64,000 bases of DNA from Brachionus plicatilis (taxonomy: Eukaryota; Rotifera; Eurotatoria; Ploima; Brachionidae): NCBI GenBank assembly GCA_010279815.1, contig QEOQ01000534.1:291103-355102 (forward strand), in the 5' to 3' direction. Below are positions 1 through 8,968 of this stretch, piece after piece. Position numbers and translations under genes: made by a program. The notes below the pieces were generated by a model that saw nothing but the letters and a program-made list of their open reading frames with translations, was not told the DNA's origin and made no database searches. How positions within the stretch are numbered: the first letter of the stretch is position 1; each line of letters starts with the position of its first letter.

Positions 1-158
1 CTGGTCGGAGTCTAGCAAAGACACTCTTTGCTTTAGCAAGTCTATTCTCAATGTCTCTGTATGTTCCCAACGTTGTAGTGCTCTCTAGGTATGTGAATTC
101 ATTTATTCACTCGATTTGTGTACCACCGATGGTGATCGGGGTATCCAATTTGGTGCTA
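1..158 (-). pseudogene. non-LTR retrotransposon fragment (region after the reverse transcriptase core)
   Basis: Read on the minus strand, one frame gives a segment with the motif FTYLEST, then a DIENRLAKAKSVFARL stretch. This resembles the region just C-terminal to the reverse transcriptase palm in many LINE-type elements, where F-T-Y-L-G-S and D-I-x-x-R-I-x-K-A are common. There is one in-frame stop (TGA) before the motif. The fragment runs off the left edge of the window. The family assignment is by pattern memory only. Confidence 0.6.
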
Positions 159-204
159 ACGCGTAGGGCTAACTACCCGACCGCCTAAGTATACAAACTA
201 GTTA

Positions 205-336
205 CCAAGAAATCAAGAAATGGTCTAGAATGCGGCCATTAAATTCACCGCCAAAATAGGCCGTTTAAACTGGACGGCCAACCGGCCGTAGGTCGGCCTG
301 CCAAAGTTGACCGCCGCCCAACACTATTTGTGAGCC
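205..336. repeat. GGCCG-rich terminal remnant of a hAT-like element
   Basis: This is a GC-rich island in AT-rich DNA with many copies of GGCCG/CGGCC and ends in CCCAACACTA. Its reverse complement starts TAGTGTTGGG, the same opening seen at about 7662 (TAGTGTTGGGATC) and 32843 (TAGTGTTGGGAGTCG). Short clustered subterminal motifs next to such an end suggest one end of a DNA transposon. No partner end was found. Confidence 0.3.
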
Positions 337-596
337 TACTGATGACCTGTTCTTAATGGATTTTAAAAACATAAGAAACAAATTAATTGTTTATGAAAAT
401 AAAAAAAATTGTTTTTACATATCTGATTTTTAAATGATAGTGAACACGATTAATATCTTCATAATCTTCAAAATTTTTCGTGAAAAAATAAACTATTTGT
501 GAAAAATCAACGAAACTTTTGTGAAACTAGGGGGTAAGGGAGGAGGATTATAACAAAGAAGATATTTTATCTATAGCAACTTTTTATTTTCGAAAA
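337..596. other. AT-rich spacer, nothing recognised
   Basis: AT-rich sequence without an open frame of note. It separates the LINE and hAT-like debris from the left terminal repeat of the gypsy-type relic. Confidence 0.5.
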
Positions 597-659
597 CAAG
601 AATCTCTTTTTTTATTTTATGAAGCGCAAGCTGTATTTATATATACAGCTTGCGGCTTA
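597..659 (-). repeat. 63-bp direct repeat, left copy (3' end of gypsy relic)
   Basis: Nearly identical to 11008-11071 in the same orientation. It contains an internal palindrome, GCAAGCTGTAT with ATACAGCTTGC. It is far shorter than a normal LTR and lacks the usual TG...CA ends, so it is either a truncated LTR or an unusually short one. Confidence 0.6.
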
Positions 660-865
660 TATCCCTCGGCGCTTACTCGAGAACGTCGGGGGTCGGTTCG
701 TCAATAACGAGAGCGAGCTCTCGTCCTTGCTCTGGCTCGGGCTCCGGTTGCTGTTGTTGTTCAGGTAGCATTTGACTTGGTGGGTCCTGCGTCCTGACTC
801 CTCAAGAGTTGAGGACGTCGTCGTCGTAACCAACCGGCCATGTACTCCGGGTCGATAACAGATTC

Positions 866-1120
866 TCAGTGTACTTCGAAGAGAAGTCGGTTCTCTTTGA
901 AATACATACGCTGGTCGAGGAGCACTTCGTTGTCGTCAATGCGCTTCAGGCACGTGTATCCGTGGCATGGCAGTCGTCCCGCGGACTTGACCACGTGGGC
1001 ATAAAGGGGAAACGACAGCCCCAGTTCCCGACATTTACTTTTCAGTAGGGTAAGGATTAGTTCTCTGTTATTCGGAACATTTGTGATGTTTCGAATAATA
1101 ATCTCCTGAATGACCTCCAT
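866..1120 (-). CDS. small ORF (84 aa) downstream of integrase in the gypsy relic, unknown
   Basis: An 84-codon open frame on the minus strand lies between the integrase tail and the left terminal repeat. It starts with ATG, is GC-richer than the flanking sequence and ends with TAA or similar near 866. The protein has no motif I recognise and no signal peptide or membrane segment. Its position after pol is where some gypsy-type elements carry an accessory frame, so I infer it belongs to the relic. It may be a truncated piece of something longer. Confidence 0.4.
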   Translation of the reverse strand: MEVIQEIIIRNITNVPNNRELILTLLKSKCRELGLSFPLYAHVVKSAGRLPCHGYTCLKRIDDNEVLLDQRMYFKENRLLFEVH

Positions 1121-1522
1121 ATTTTCTTGCTTGCTTCTTTTTTTTTTTTTTAGTTTCTTTATTCTATTCTTACTTCCCTCTTTTTTTATTTCTTTGGATT
1201 TCTATCCACGTGTTTTTTTTTTTTTTTTTATTAGTTTCCAGAAAAGGATCACAATAAGATGATCCAAAAATTAAAACAACTGCTTTTTGGCTTTCTTGCA
1301 CTTAGTTACTAAATTTTGTCTTGCGCGCGCTAAATAACGCACTTGTTTTTTTTTCAAAAAAAAATAAAAATTAAAAAATTGGGTTTTTTGCTTTAATTTG
1401 CGAAACGCTTGCTGTAATCAAATTCAAAATAAAATAATAATACAATTAGTAAAAATAAGTAAATAAATACATAAATAAATAGATAATTAATTAAATAATA
1501 AATAGTTTCTTGATAGGATAAA
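1121..1522. other. AT-rich homopolymer-rich spacer inside gypsy relic
   Basis: Poly(T) runs of more than 12 bases and low-complexity AT sequence. No coding potential was seen. It lies between the integrase tail and the small 84-aa ORF. Confidence 0.5.
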
Positions 1523-2193
1523 TTATTTAAGTGTATAAATCTTGTTGTTCTTGTGTGATCTCATGTGTGCTGCAAGACCGGCAGCTGATTTGGCGCAAAA
1601 GTTGCAAAGATCACACTTGTATTCGCTTTCAATTTTATCATGTGCGTCCTCGAAGGTCGAGCTGTTGAACTCAGCTTGCTCGTTCGGTATTTGTTGCCTA
1701 TTGGTGCTCGAACTTGCTTGAGCTCTTGTTGTCTGCTCGAAAGTAATAACTTCTTCGCCAGGCTGGACTGCGTTTCTCAACTGTCTCATTCTGGCGATTC
1801 TTGCGGCCATTGTGACTTTGTCGTCTTGCCAATCTAAGTCCGAACTTTCGATTGTTTTAGCCGTAGGTCTGCTAAAATATTTTAGCATTCTGTTGCGATT
1901 TTCGACTTGTATTTTTCTAGTTTCGGGGTCGATAATTTCGAAATTGATCTCGTAGATTTACCTAACGATCTCGTAAGGTCCTATGATTTTGTTTTTGAAA
2001 CTTTTCACCTCTCCTACTTTTTGTCGTGTGTTGACCAGTAACGATCTCCAACTATAAACTCGACTATTTTAACGTTCTTGTCATATTGTTGTTTTATTGA
2101 CGCTTGTGATCTTTCGGTATTGCTTTTTACTTTATCTTGTACCTCTTCACTAGATTCACAGCTCTTATCGGCTTCTATTTCTAGCTTGCGGTC
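1523..2193 (-). pseudogene. gypsy integrase C-terminal region with C2H2 zinc finger
   Basis: Continuation of the pol frame beyond the hAT insertion. Starting at 2193 on the minus strand, the frame matches that of the integrase on the other side of the hAT. It then meets a frameshift near 2030 and a stop near 1960 before the last open stretch (1888-1523). That stretch contains CDLCNFC...HMRSH, a C-x2-C-x12-H-x3-H finger, followed by about ten residues and a stop. A zinc finger after the integrase core is unusual for a plain gypsy pol but occurs in some lineages. It could help chromatin targeting, which is inference. Confidence 0.75.
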
Positions 2194-2201
2194 GTCTTGA
2201 C

Positions 2202-2430
2202 TAGGGGTGGGAAACCGGTTCGAAGATGAAACCGGTTTGGTGAACCGGTTCGAAGATGGAACCGGTTTGGTGAACCGGTTCGAAGATGGAACCGGTTTGG
2301 TGAACCGGTTCGAAGATGGAACCGGTTTGGTGAACCGGTTCGAAGATGGAACCGGTTTTGCGAACCGGTTCGAAGATGGAACCAGTTTTGCGAACCGGTT
2401 CGAAGATACCGGTTTGGTGAATATGAAAAA
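2202..2430 (+). repeat. 30-bp tandem array at left end of hAT
   Basis: About seven copies of a 30-bp unit beginning AACCGGTTCGAAGATGGAAC. Because 30 is a multiple of three the array reads open, giving a ten-residue repeat NRFEDGTGLV, but I regard that as a by-product. Mirror-image copies stand at the right end (8825-8960), which fits subterminal transposase-binding repeats. Confidence 0.85.
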
Positions 2431-2523
2431 TTAAAAAATCTTATTTAAAAAAAAAATAAAAATTAAAAAATTTTATTTAAAAATAAAAAAATAAAGATTA
2501 AGAAATTAAAAAATTTTAGAGAA

Positions 2524-2707
2524 AATTTTGCTTTTCGAAAAAGAAAATATTTGAATTTGTTCTTAGATGCATGCTTTTAGAAAATAAATTATTTTAACTT
2601 TATAAAATATATTAATTTTCTCTGAATCCTGAGCTAAAAAAATTTATTTTCTAAAAGCATGCATCTAAGAACAAATTCAAATATTTTCTTTTTCGAAAAG
2701 CAAAATT
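2524..2707. repeat. perfect 67-bp inverted repeat (foldback)
   Basis: Arm 2524-2590 is the exact reverse complement of arm 2641-2707, with a 50-bp spacer. The arms include the palindrome ATGCAT and the stretch TTTCGAAAAAGAAAATATTTG. It lies inside the hAT, just left of the BEL-like insertion. Absence of mismatches points to recent origin or active conversion. Confidence 0.9.
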
Positions 2708-2777
2708 AATCCTAATGAATATTTTTTCTCTTCTCATAATTGCTTAATGTTCGCTTTAAAAAAATAGTTTTGAATAG

Positions 2778-3066
2778 TGTTGCCGAGTAGATTGACTGGA
2801 TCTCTTTGGAATATTAGTTGGAATAGTGTGAAATTACGGTAGTATAAAAGGTAGTATAAAAGATATAAAAATTTCTATTCAGAACACAAATCTCCACCCC
2901 ATTTATTTAAATTAAACTATATTTATATATTTCTAAACTTGGCGCCAGCAATCAATCAGTTGAGTTAGACTAACAAACTAGCAACTAGATTCATGACACC
3001 CATGAATATCAAAGGACTAATAACCGGGGCCTAGCTACGCCTATATAATATAGTAACACGTCAACA
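2778..3066 (-). repeat. LTR (3' copy on minus strand)
   Basis: 289 bp, begins TGTTGCCGAG and ends ACACGTCAACA on the plus strand. It differs from the other LTR by T versus G in the context TTAGTTGGAAT / TTAGTGGGAAT. Confidence 0.9.
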
Positions 3067-4687
3067 CGCCCGCCGGTTAAACAGCAATGTCCTCATTGCT
3101 GGAGTACCTTCTATCCACAATACCATACTTCTGGTAATCTCAAGGTACTCGGACCTACGGACATGTCTCCTACGGTGGCATTCCAGTTTCAATACTGGGT
3201 GTTACACACCGTCCTCGGTTTCTTGTGGTGAGCCTTTCCTGTGCTAGAGGTAGATGTTCTCGCTCCACTACCAAGGGCATTCCGTGATCCAATCCAAGTC
3301 TTTACAACTGGATCTTCCAGGCCCGCGCCCTCAATGTTGCAACCCTCAATGTCTTAACTGCTGAAACCAAGCAAGATCGCTCAAAACTTAACTAACTTTT
3401 ATAATACTCCAATTAAAAAAAAAGAACATATTTCAGTTATGAAATAATGAAACATAATGAAACTTTTCAAAGCTTATTCTCATCTCATCTATTTGCGATT
3501 CGTCTTTCCTGATTCTTTGGCGACAACTTTGAAAATTCATCGCATCGCACTCATTCTCAACCTCGAGCTCACCACCTGCCTGCTCTGCAGCCAACGCGAC
3601 TGTCGCTTCTGCTGCATCGCCTGCAAACGCTTCTTCTTTTCTCTGTCCGCCTTATGAAACAAGGCCGGCATCTCGGGCAAGTACTGACTCTCGATCAGCT
3701 CTAGGGGTATGATTATCAGAAAGTGTCTTATATGTGTGTGGTGGACATGCAAGAAATTTTTTTTTTTTTTTTTTTTTTGAAGGCGATTGGGAAATGAAGT
3801 TTGTTAAAAAAGCTAATAGATGGACCTGATGTACAAGGATTAGTGACTAGAATTGTCAGTTAAACTTCATCCTAATTGTTCCTTTAATAAATATTACTCA
3901 ATCATTTTTTTTTTTCTTTTCTTCTTTATTTTTGTTCCTAGCTTTTCATAAAACATAAATATTAATTTATGAACGAAATTTCTACTCTTAGCTAGTTTTA
4001 TTTTTCTCTCCGCGGTATCCTGTTATATACATTGAGAACATTGTGTATGCTCGATTGGAAATATTCTAGACAAACATCGTACCGATAGAATAGAGGAATT
4101 TTTTTTCAGAAAGCAAACTTAGACAATAACAGACCAAATTGAGAGCATTAAACTAGTATTAGATAAGAAACATGAGAAATATCAATGCTTCATTAATTTG
4201 TATAGTCCTGGTGATGCTCAATTGATGGTCGAGCATTTCAATGGTTCTAAAATGTAAAATTTCAAATGTTGTCCTCGAGTCAAAACTAGAGGGTCGAAAG
4301 TTAGGATAAATACATGCAAAGAGCCAATCGGCAATTCAGAAAGCTCTGAATTTCAATTTAAGGGTAGAGATTAATAGTGAGCAAAAAGTTGTAGGTGAGT
4401 AGTCACAATGGTTTCTTCAACATCGACATCTTCTTCACAGACTTCTTTCCTTCTTATGATTTTCTTCGTTATAATGCTAGTTGCGTCATCCACGACTGGT
4501 TCGTCACTGTCGTCATCTTGCAGATTTCCTCTCTTCTTGCCATTTTCTTTGGTATACCAGGTCCTCTTTGTTTGTTTCCACTTGGACTCTCACTTATTTC
4601 TTGCTTCGGTGGTCTTCCCACTAGCTTCTACTTCGGCTCCTCGGCAACTGATTTTTTTCTTCTATGATACTGGTCACGGCACCAAGT
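3067..4687 (-). pseudogene. interior of the BEL-like element, decayed coding
   Basis: Several short minus-strand frames are seen. One at 3752-3537 (71 aa) is basic. Frames within 4670-4390 contain GRPPK-like and KKRG-like AT-hook pieces plus an acidic stretch (DDDSDEPVVDD), split by frameshifts. No protease, reverse transcriptase or integrase is visible. A 23-base poly(T) run lies at about 3756-3778. The part next to the left LTR (3067-3400) is GC-richer and looks like the non-coding 3' end of the element. Confidence 0.5.
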
Positions 4688-4976
4688 TGTTGCCGAGTAG
4701 ATTGACTGGATCTCTTTGGAATATTAGTGGGAATAGTGTGAAATTACGGTAGTATAAAAGGTAGTATAAAAGATATAAAAATTTCTATTCAGAACACAAA
4801 TCTCCACCCCATTTATTTAAATTAAACTATATTTATATATTTCTAAACTTGGCGCCAGCAATCAATCAGTTGAGTTAGACTAACAAACTAGCAACTAGAT
4901 TCATGACACCCATGAATATCAAAGGACTAATAACCGGGGCCTAGCTACGCCTATATAATATAGTAACACGTCAACA
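4688..4976 (-). repeat. LTR (5' copy on minus strand)
   Basis: 289 bp, same ends as the other copy. It is followed on its inner side by the primer-binding-site-like sequence at about 4671-4685. Confidence 0.9.
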
Positions 4977-5420
4977 AATAGTATTTTAAAAATTTAGCTA
5001 GTCAGTTTAATTCATGTGAAGTTTTTTTCATTAAAACAGTGTAAAATTTTTTTTTAGCATAAAATATTTTTATTCGATAAAAAAAGCAACAAAAAAATTA
5101 ATAAAAATTTTTTGATAAAATGACAAATTATAATTAAAATAGAAATTATTTTATTCAATCAAAAACTTTTACAACTGCTATGCCTAATTTATTTTTTTTT
5201 AAATATTGCACAAAAAACTCCATAAGGTTCTTAGCAGAAACTGTTATAGATTTTTTAAACTTTTTCACGTTTTTTCGGGATTGGTGTTTCTTAATAAAAA
5301 ATAAAATCTTTTTCTATTGTATTTACATGTTTATTGATATTTTAACCCACTAAATAAATGATGCATTTTAAAATTTTAATCTATTTAATTAAATTTACAA
5401 TAAATATTTGAAAATTGAAA

Positions 5421-7347
5421 ATGTCGCTACCAATGACAAGCGAATCAGCTCTGCTTTTGTCCCCAGGATCGAAACGAAAAAACGAAGATAGACGTAACAC
5501 AAGTCATGTGTGGCAACATATTAAAAAAAAATCCTGAACAAAAAAAAAATAGTTTGTGTTTATGAAAATTGCTCAAAATTTTACGCTGAATCGACAAGTA
5601 CTAGAGTTTTGGCAAATCATCTGAAAGTTGAGCACAATGTTACAAAGCCTTCTTTTGAAGATTCTGACTCTGAGTTTGAAAATATCACAAGTCCAAAAGT
5701 CATTCGAGTATCAGAACAATCACGAATCACCGATTTGTTTTTGACTTTTTTAATTAATAATATTCAAGCATTTATGTTAGCTGATGATCCGGATTTTAAA
5801 AGATTCATCTCCAGTTTAAATAGCAAATATATTATTCCTTGTAGAAAAACTGTTAGAGAAAAGATCAAGTTAAGATATGAAATTTGTTTGAATAACATTA
5901 AAGAAATGCTGAAATCAATTAATTCAAAAATTCATGTCACAATTGATATTTGGACATCTCATTGTAATGAGCCCTATATGTCTGTCACGGTTCATTTTGT
6001 GAATAATAATTGGAAATTGACAAGCATGCTTTGTGATGTTTTTTATTTTCCACATCCTCATGACGCTATATTTATACTTGAAAATTTGAATAGAGTAATT
6101 ATATTTTTCTAAATAATTGACTTGAAAAATTAATTATTTTCTTAGGTTTTAGATAATTTTTCAATTAATGACAAAACTTTATCAGTTACAACCGATAATG
6201 CTTCAAACATGGTCTGCTTTAGGGAAATGTTCTGTTGTGCTAATGAAAATCGAATGCATTTTAGATGTGCTCTACATATCTTACATCTAATTGTTCAAAC
6301 TGGCCTGGAAAACGAATCAATCTCTCATCTTTTTGAAAAAATTCGTTTTGTTTGCAAAAAAATCCACAGCCCATCACGTCTAGTACAATTCCTAGATTCA
6401 CAAGAAGGATCAAACGATGAGCCTAAAATCAATGTTGTTCTTGATGTTAAGACTAGATGGAATTCGACACACGAAATGATTAAAACTGCATTGCGGATTA
6501 AAAAATCTTTAACATCAACATCAGTTCATATTTGTTCACAAGGAAATATAACATATAACCAACTTGATGATAACGATTGGTTATTAACCGAAAAAATATG
6601 CCTTCTTCTTGAGCCATTTAATCAAGGTAATTTAAAACTGAAACCAATTAAAAGATTTTTTTTTAAAGAATTTTTAATTTAGCCACACACGATCTCTCAA
6701 ATGATAAGCAAGTTTGTGTTTCAAGTGTTTATCCTTGCTTTACCCAAATAGAAGAAAATCTAAGAAGCTTTTCAAGCAGCATTGAGTTTGAAACAATGAA
6801 AGTTGCTATTGATGAAATGGTTAAAAAATTTGAAATATATTGGCCAAAGATAAAAGAATTTTCCATACTTTGCCATTCGTTGGATCCTCGATTTAAGCTT
6901 TTATATATTAAGGGAAGAGAACCAAAGAGGCTTGCAAAAAAAATATTGTTAGATTGTTTTGAAAGATATTTGGATGAAAATATTGAAACAGAGGACATTC
7001 CGATAACTCCAAGTCTAACGCGTCCTAAGTCTCTCGCAGAAAGAATGATCGCAACAATTACAAATACATCTATAAATAATGAATCTGAAATCGACAAGTA
7101 TTTAAAACAACCAGCCATTATTTTTACTGAAGATATTGACATCCTAAAATGGTGGGACAATTACCGTAAAAATTTTTTAATTTTATCTCGAATGGCAATG
7201 GACTATTTAGGAATTATGCCTTCAAGTATTCCATCAGAAAGATGTTTTTCAATTGCAAATTTGACAATAGATAAAAATAGATCAAATCTTGCACCAGACT
7301 CAGTTCAAGAACTTCTTTGTCTCAAATCGTGGAATAAATTACAATAA
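5421..7347 (+). CDS. hAT transposase (BED finger, RNase H-like core, hAT dimerisation domain)
   Basis: Plus-strand gene in three exons: 5421-6094, 6146-6626 and 6683-7347, with introns of 51 and 56 nt in matching phases (0 and 1). The N-terminal part shows a BED-type finger (CVYENC ... HLKVEH). A frameshift in a run of nine A at about 5522-5531 separates the first ATG from it. The core has DIWTS and TTDNASN (catalytic Asp region), then CALHILHL, a family signature. The C-terminus has PSERCFSIA followed by a leucine-rich end, typical of the hAT dimerisation domain. It is probably the source of the flanking hAT. Apart from the one homopolymer shift it looks intact, although this copy is disrupted upstream by the BEL-like insertion. 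Confidence 0.88.
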
Positions 7348-8824
7348 TTGAAATTAAAGAAAATTTTAAAAAAAAGTATTAAAAGGACCAAATTTTGCCT
7401 TTATTTTACTTTCTTTTTATTTATTTGAGTAATTAATAAAATATATTAAATAAATCATTTCTTTATTCAAAATTTAAAATTATAGGTTTAGAGTTATTTT
7501 AAAAAATCTATATAAAAAAAATGCACACTGTTTGCATCACTCATCGAACTATTTCAAAATATAAAAATTGGCTCGTAAGCATTTATATGAAATAATAGTG
7601 TCTTACACTTATTTAATTATTTTGGTTTTTTAAACAAAAAATTAGTTGAATAGCTCATTTCTAGTGTTGGGATCTGTACAAGCGGTAATTGGACCGCTAA
7701 AATGAACGGTCTAAAAAATACGGTCTGGTGATAAGATATAAAAAATAATTTAGAGATTAAATATGTTTATTAACCTTAAAAAAAATAAGGTTTTTAATTA
7801 AAAAATAAATTTAAAAAATTCTATTCAAAAAATAAAAAAATAAAAATTTAATTTAATAAAAAATAAAAATTAAAAAAGAAAAATTAAAAAATAAACATTA
7901 AAAATTTTATTTAAAAATAATAAAATTAAAATTGTAAAATTTTATTCGAAATAAAACTAAAATTTTATTTAAGAAAATAAAAAATTAAAAAATAACAATA
8001 AAAAAATAAAAATTAAAAAATTAAAAATTTTATTTAAGGATAAAAATTAAAAATTATAAAATTAAAAATTTTATTAAAAGATAAAAATAAAAACTAGAAA
8101 CTAGAAACTAGAAACTTGTTGTTTGGTTTTGGTTTTTGTTTTTCGTCCGTTGGAAATTGTTGGCCGTTAGAAGTTATTTTTTATTGGTTATTAGCCGTTG
8201 GAAGTTGTTTGGATATTGATTGTTGGTTAACGGCCAATCACCAAATACTAACAACCTCTAACTACCAAAGCCAATAAAAAAAAACTCCTAACGGCCAACA
8301 ATTTCCAACGGACGAAAAACAATAACAAAAACCAAAAAACCAGTCTCTATTTTTTTTATTTTTATCTTTTCATAAAATTTTTAATTTTATAATTTTCATT
8401 TTTTTATTTTTAAATAAAATTTTTTAATTTTTTAATTTTTATTTTTTTATTTTTATTTATAATTTTTATTTTTTTAAATAAAATTTTTAATTTTTTCGAA
8501 AAAAATTTTTTAATTTTTATTTTTTTATTTTTAAATAAAATTTTTATTTTTTTATTTCTAAATAAAATTTTTATTTTTTTATTTCTAAATAAAATTTTTA
8601 TTTTTTTATTTCTAAATAAAATTTTTATTTTTTTATTTTTAAATAAAATTTTTAAATTTTTAAATTTTTATTTTTTTATTTTTAAATAAAATTTTTTAAT
8701 TTTTTATTTTTTTTTTTAAATAAGATTTTTAAATTTTTTTAATTTTTAAATTTTTATTTTCTTATTTTTAAATAAAATTTTTATATTTTTATTTTTTTAT
8801 TTTCTTATTTTTAAATAAAATAAA
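7348..8824. repeat. AT-rich mirrored tract with central foldback
   Basis: From 7745 to 8100 the plus strand is dominated by AAAAATAAAAATT-type units, and from 8340 to 8820 by their reverse complement, TTATTTTTAAATAAAATTTTT. Between them, about 8115-8340, two arms of about 100 bp pair with few mismatches. The shared core is TTTTTCGTCCGTTGGAAATT, followed by GTTGGCCGTTAG. The whole tract is one very large hairpin. TAGTGTTGGGATC at about 7662 looks like the end of another hAT-like element. Confidence 0.75.
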
Positions 8825-8960
8825 ACCGGTTCTAACTTCGAACCTGTTCACAAAACCGGTTCCAACTTCGAACCGGTTCACCAAACCGGTTCCATCTTCG
8901 AACCGGTTTTCCTTTGAACCGGTTTCAAACCGGTTTTCACGAACCGGTTTCCCACCCCTA
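8825..8960 (-). repeat. mirror-image CCGGTT array at right end of hAT
   Basis: Degenerate copies of the left-end 30-bp repeat in reverse orientation, ending in GAACCGGTTTCCCACCCCTA at the element border. Confidence 0.85.
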
Positions 8961-8968
8961 GTCTTGAC

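Larger units (their letters stand above)
2778..4976 (-). mobile_element. BEL/Pao-like non-autonomous LTR retrotransposon, TSD AATAG
   Basis: Two 289-bp direct repeats (2778-3066 and 4688-4976) start TGTTG and end CAACA and differ at one position that I can see. The flanks are AATAG at 2773-2777 and AATAG at 4977-4981. On the minus strand the base pairs just inside the right repeat read TTGGTGCCGTGACC, which resembles the primer-binding site of BEL/Pao elements. Just inside the left repeat is a purine tract GGCGGGCG. The orientation is therefore minus. The 1.6-kb interior has only short frames. With nearly identical LTRs but no pol, this copy must have been moved in trans. Confidence 0.85.
2202..8960 (+). 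mobile_element. hAT DNA transposon with 8-bp target duplication, hosting a nested BEL-like element
   Basis: The ends are inverted: TAGGGGTGGGAAACCGGTTC at 2202 and its exact reverse complement ending at 8960. The flanks are GTCTTGAC at 2194-2201 and GTCTTGAC at 8961-8968, an 8-bp duplication as expected for hAT. Both ends carry arrays of a CCGGTT-containing repeat, in mirror orientation. Inside are a perfect 67-bp foldback, the nested LTR element, a hAT transposase gene (5421-7347), and a long AT-rich mirrored tract with a foldback at about 8115-8340. Removing the nested element leaves about 4.6 kb. Confidence 0.92.

Noticed and set aside
2216..2420. Regular 30-bp repeats that could suggest a CRISPR array or a repeat protein gene
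   Set aside because: The units are head-to-tail without spacers, lie at a hAT terminus and have mirror copies at the other end.
2216..2420. GGTTCGAA words resembling a tRNA B box
   Set aside because: There is no matching A box, acceptor stem or anticodon arm; the words are part of the hAT subterminal repeat.
3756..3778. Long poly(T) run as a possible retrotransposon poly(A) tail
   Set aside because: It lies within the interior of the BEL-like element and is not next to any reverse transcriptase fragment or target duplication.
6729..7160. 143-codon minus-strand frame
   Set aside because: Antisense to the hAT transposase.
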